The notes under the pieces were generated by a model that was not told the DNA's origin, did not search any database, and saw nothing but the letters and a program-made list of their open reading frames with translations. The position numbers and the translations under genes are program-made. From Undibacterium pigrum (lineage in GTDB: Bacteria; Pseudomonadota; Gammaproteobacteria; Burkholderiales; Burkholderiaceae_D), in NCBI RefSeq assembly GCF_003201815.1, contig NZ_QJKB01000002.1, forward strand, positions 124,001 through 188,000: a DNA stretch of 64,000 nt. The letters are read 5' to 3'. Below are positions 62,298-64,000 of this stretch, piece by piece. How positions within the stretch are numbered: the stretch's first letter is position 1; every line of letters begins with the position of its first letter.

Positions 62298-62753
62298 CTA
62301 TTCGTACCTTGTATCGGCCTGTGGATAACACAGATAGTAATTATCAAACTCGGCTACTTCGCGCAAAACAAAGCCATGTCGAAGATAAAAACGGTTGGCA
62401 TCACTGTCACGCAAGGCACCAACATGGATGACTTTTCCGAGTTCGTCGGCCTCTGTCAATATGAGCTTCATGACTGCACTACCGAGACCGTGTTGCTGAA
62501 AATCTGGATGCAGGTAAAAATGGTCTAGCAAGAGATCATTGTCCTGCGGACGCAGTACTACAAACCCGGCGAGCAAGCCATCCAGTTTGATGAGCCTGGT
62601 ATATTCGGTTGCAAAATTTTGCAGCAAACGCTGTCTTGCTCTCTCTGCATCAAAGCGGCCTATGCGTTCAAGACTGGGGCGCATGGCGAAGACGCGCAGT
62701 TCAGCCAACTGCGCGGCATCATCGAGCGTGCAAGTTTCAAGTTTTAAATTCAT
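62298..62753 (-). CDS. GNAT-family N-acetyltransferase
   Basis: 151 residues with the GNAT core: LLLDHFYLHPDFQQHGLGSAVMKLIL (acetyl-CoA pyrophosphate loop Q/R-x-x-G-x-G/A) and ANRFYLRHGFVLREVAEFDNYYL. The start at 62753 follows the stop of the serine hydrolase gene by one base (TGA-A-ATG), so the two are co-translated. Substrate unknown. A DnaA box lies at 62320-62328. Confidence 0.9.
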   Translation of the reverse strand: MNLKLETCTLDDAAQLAELRVFAMRPSLERIGRFDAERARQRLLQNFATEYTRLIKLDGLLAGFVVLRPQDNDLLLDHFYLHPDFQQHGLGSAVMKLILTEADELGKVIHVGALRDSDANRFYLRHGFVLREVAEFDNYYLCYPQADTRYE

Positions 62754-62754
62754 T

Positions 62755-63816
62755 TCACGAACAATTCTGCACCAGCAATTTCGCCATGTGGATAAAAACA
62801 TTCTTATCCACAGTTTTTACATCCCATTTTCCCTGCACAGGAACGCGGCGCTGGTGGGAAATTACCATATCCAGTCTGGGGATAACCAGCAAGTATTGCC
62901 CATGCAAACCCCAGGCCATGTAAGCGCCTTGCAGCGGTGAATCTACGGGTTCTTCGAGTACCCACCACATATAGCCATACGCAACACGACGTGCTGCTGT
63001 GCTGGCTGGATGCATCTCGGATGATGGCGTATAGATGCTGGTGCTCAGGCGCATCCAGTCTGCTGGTATCAACTGTTTGCCATTCCAGTTGCCTTCGTGC
63101 AGGGCCAGCAGGCCTATGCGTGTCATGTCCCTGGTGGATAAAAGAAAATGATAAGGCAGATGGATGGATTTGCTGCTGTCACCAAATTTCTTTTGTGCGC
63201 TGAGTTTATAGTCCTGCAATTGCAGGCTTTGGGCGATGTCTTCATCAAACAATTGATAGATACTTTTTTGGGTAGCATTTTCCAATACGGTGCCTGCTGC
63301 ATTGAAGTCCCAGTTGTTATATAAAAAGTAGCTGCCGGGGGCGTGTGAGCCGCGTGCAGGGGCATTTGCCAGATCATCGCCGCTATTGGCGGCAGCATGG
63401 AAAACACCTGAGCGTGCCGTCAGCAAGTCGCGCAGTCTGGCCTGTTTTTCTGTGGATAAGAGGCCGCCAACATCGTCAATCTTTGCGGCCTCCAGGGTCT
63501 GGTCCAGATTGATGGTGTCATTGGCGACGTATTTGCCATACAGCATGGACAGGATGCTTTTGCGCTGTGACTCTATGATGCCTGGTACGTCGGTACGACC
63601 ATAGCTGTACAGGATGCGACCATCCTTGATGGCGAGCAAGGCAGTGGTGGCCTGCTTTTGCACGTAGTCATCAAGCTCGGTCTGGCCTTGTTTGCATGTC
63701 GCACTGGTCGTGGCAACGCTGTCCCATTCAACACCCGGGAAAACTGTGGTGGCATGGCCAGTCAAGCTAATAGCCGTCAGCAGTGTAAGCAGTAATTTGA
63801 GTTTGTAAGTAGCCAT
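62755..63816 (-). CDS. Beta-lactamase-like serine hydrolase (class C/S12 type)
   Basis: 353 residues with a signal peptide (1-22, LTGHAT). The S12/beta-lactamase fold motifs are SQRK (Ser-x-x-Lys, about residues 84-87), YNN (Tyr-x-Asn, about 166) and HGQY in place of KTG (about 306). It is probably an esterase, peptidase or penicillin-binding-like protein rather than a resistance enzyme. Three perfect DnaA boxes lie within it (62787, 62804, 63451). Confidence 0.88.
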   Translation of the reverse strand: MATYKLKLLLTLLTAISLTGHATTVFPGVEWDSVATTSATCKQGQTELDDYVQKQATTALLAIKDGRILYSYGRTDVPGIIESQRKSILSMLYGKYVANDTINLDQTLEAAKIDDVGGLLSTEKQARLRDLLTARSGVFHAAANSGDDLANAPARGSHAPGSYFLYNNWDFNAAGTVLENATQKSIYQLFDEDIAQSLQLQDYKLSAQKKFGDSSKSIHLPYHFLLSTRDMTRIGLLALHEGNWNGKQLIPADWMRLSTSIYTPSSEMHPASTAARRVAYGYMWWVLEEPVDSPLQGAYMAWGLHGQYLLVIPRLDMVISHQRRVPVQGKWDVKTVDKNVFIHMAKLLVQNCS

Positions 63817-63881
63817 GGATACCCTTTCGCATGAGCATAGTACTACTTGACCAAAATCTAATCACTTGGTTCCTGGCCCCT

Positions 63882-64000
63882 CTATTGCGGGTATTCCATA
63901 AACGTACTGACCAATGCCCTGGTCGCTTGCCCATACGCCTTGCCTATTTCCTGCAAGGCCTTATCCATGGCTAGTGCCGGGGCGATGTCGGTAAGCCAGT
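63882..64000 (-). CDS. C-terminal end of an unidentified protein (partial)
   Basis: An open minus-strand frame enters from the right edge and ends at the TAG at 63884-63882, giving 39 residues that end TRALVSTFMEYPQ. Codon use fits the neighbours. Too little is present to name it. Confidence 0.65.
   Translation of the reverse strand, partial: WLTDIAPALAMDKALQEIGKAYGQATRALVSTFMEYPQ

Noticed and set aside
1-64000. tRNA or rRNA genes
   Set aside because: Reading the intergenic regions showed no cloverleaf with the conserved GTTC-type loop or rRNA signature; a covariance search could still find one I missed.

Overview
The window is about 52% GC chromosomal DNA from a betaproteobacterium. The gene set fits Burkholderiales, most likely an Oxalobacteraceae member such as Undibacterium: GTP-dependent PEP carboxykinase, short PutA with a divergent Lrp regulator, MmsA, YfhM/PbpC-type genes and a DUF4266/DUF3570/ApbE cluster. 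The taxonomic call is from memory of these families, not from a search. There are no rRNA, tRNA, CRISPR, phage or transposase genes in view.

Layout. 1-695: a long palindromic repeat cut by the window edge, plus small dispersed repeats. 0.7-10.5 kb: mmsA with a divergent LysR gene, a solute-binding protein, FKBP isomerase, glpK, a SRPBCC protein, then a BtaA-like/GNAT gene pair preceded by a 203-bp multi-hairpin element. 10.5-11.55 kb: a gene-free AT-rich kilobase with five perfect DnaA boxes and two copies of a DnaA-box/GC/TAC-trio/AT-rich module, the architecture of a bacterial origin unwinding region; this is the most striking locus. 11.5-23.6 kb: DUF2059 protein, glycosyltransferase, MFS pump with TetR gene, secreted S33 peptidase, putA with a divergent Lrp gene, GAF-GAF histidine kinase. 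23.6-24.6 kb: a complete 688-bp palindromic repeat. 24.6-29.9 kb: HD-GYP response regulator, LysE exporter, small-protein cluster, acyl-CoA synthetase. 29.9-34.1 kb: RTX/DUF4214 protein and an ApbE-DUF3570-DUF4266-TlpA cassette that looks like an extracytoplasmic flavinylation system. 34.4-46.4 kb: decarboxylase-cupin pair, LytS/LytTR pair, DUF218 protein, GGDEF-EAL protein, hydroxyacid dehydrogenase, pckG, solute-binding protein, two small membrane proteins, LysR gene. 46.6-51 kb: 7TMR-DISM kinase, ribE, NTF2-like protein, secreted DUF442 phosphatase. 51.2-59.3 kb: bacterial alpha-2-macroglobulin and pbpC, separated by a patch of dispersed repeats. 59.4-64 kb: small secreted protein, DUF2314 protein, a short AT-rich island with an unknown gene and a ParE/Phd pair between 22-bp direct repeats, GNAT, serine hydrolase, and the end of one more gene.

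Two genome-scale signals cross these regions. The exact DnaA box TTATCCACA occurs 25 times on the two strands of this 64 kb (about 0.5 expected by chance), mostly inside genes, in all three reading frames, and on the coding strand in 16 of 18 intragenic cases. Second, a large palindromic repeat family occurs as one complete copy, one copy cut by the window edge, and one half-copy; its internal stems show compensatory base changes.
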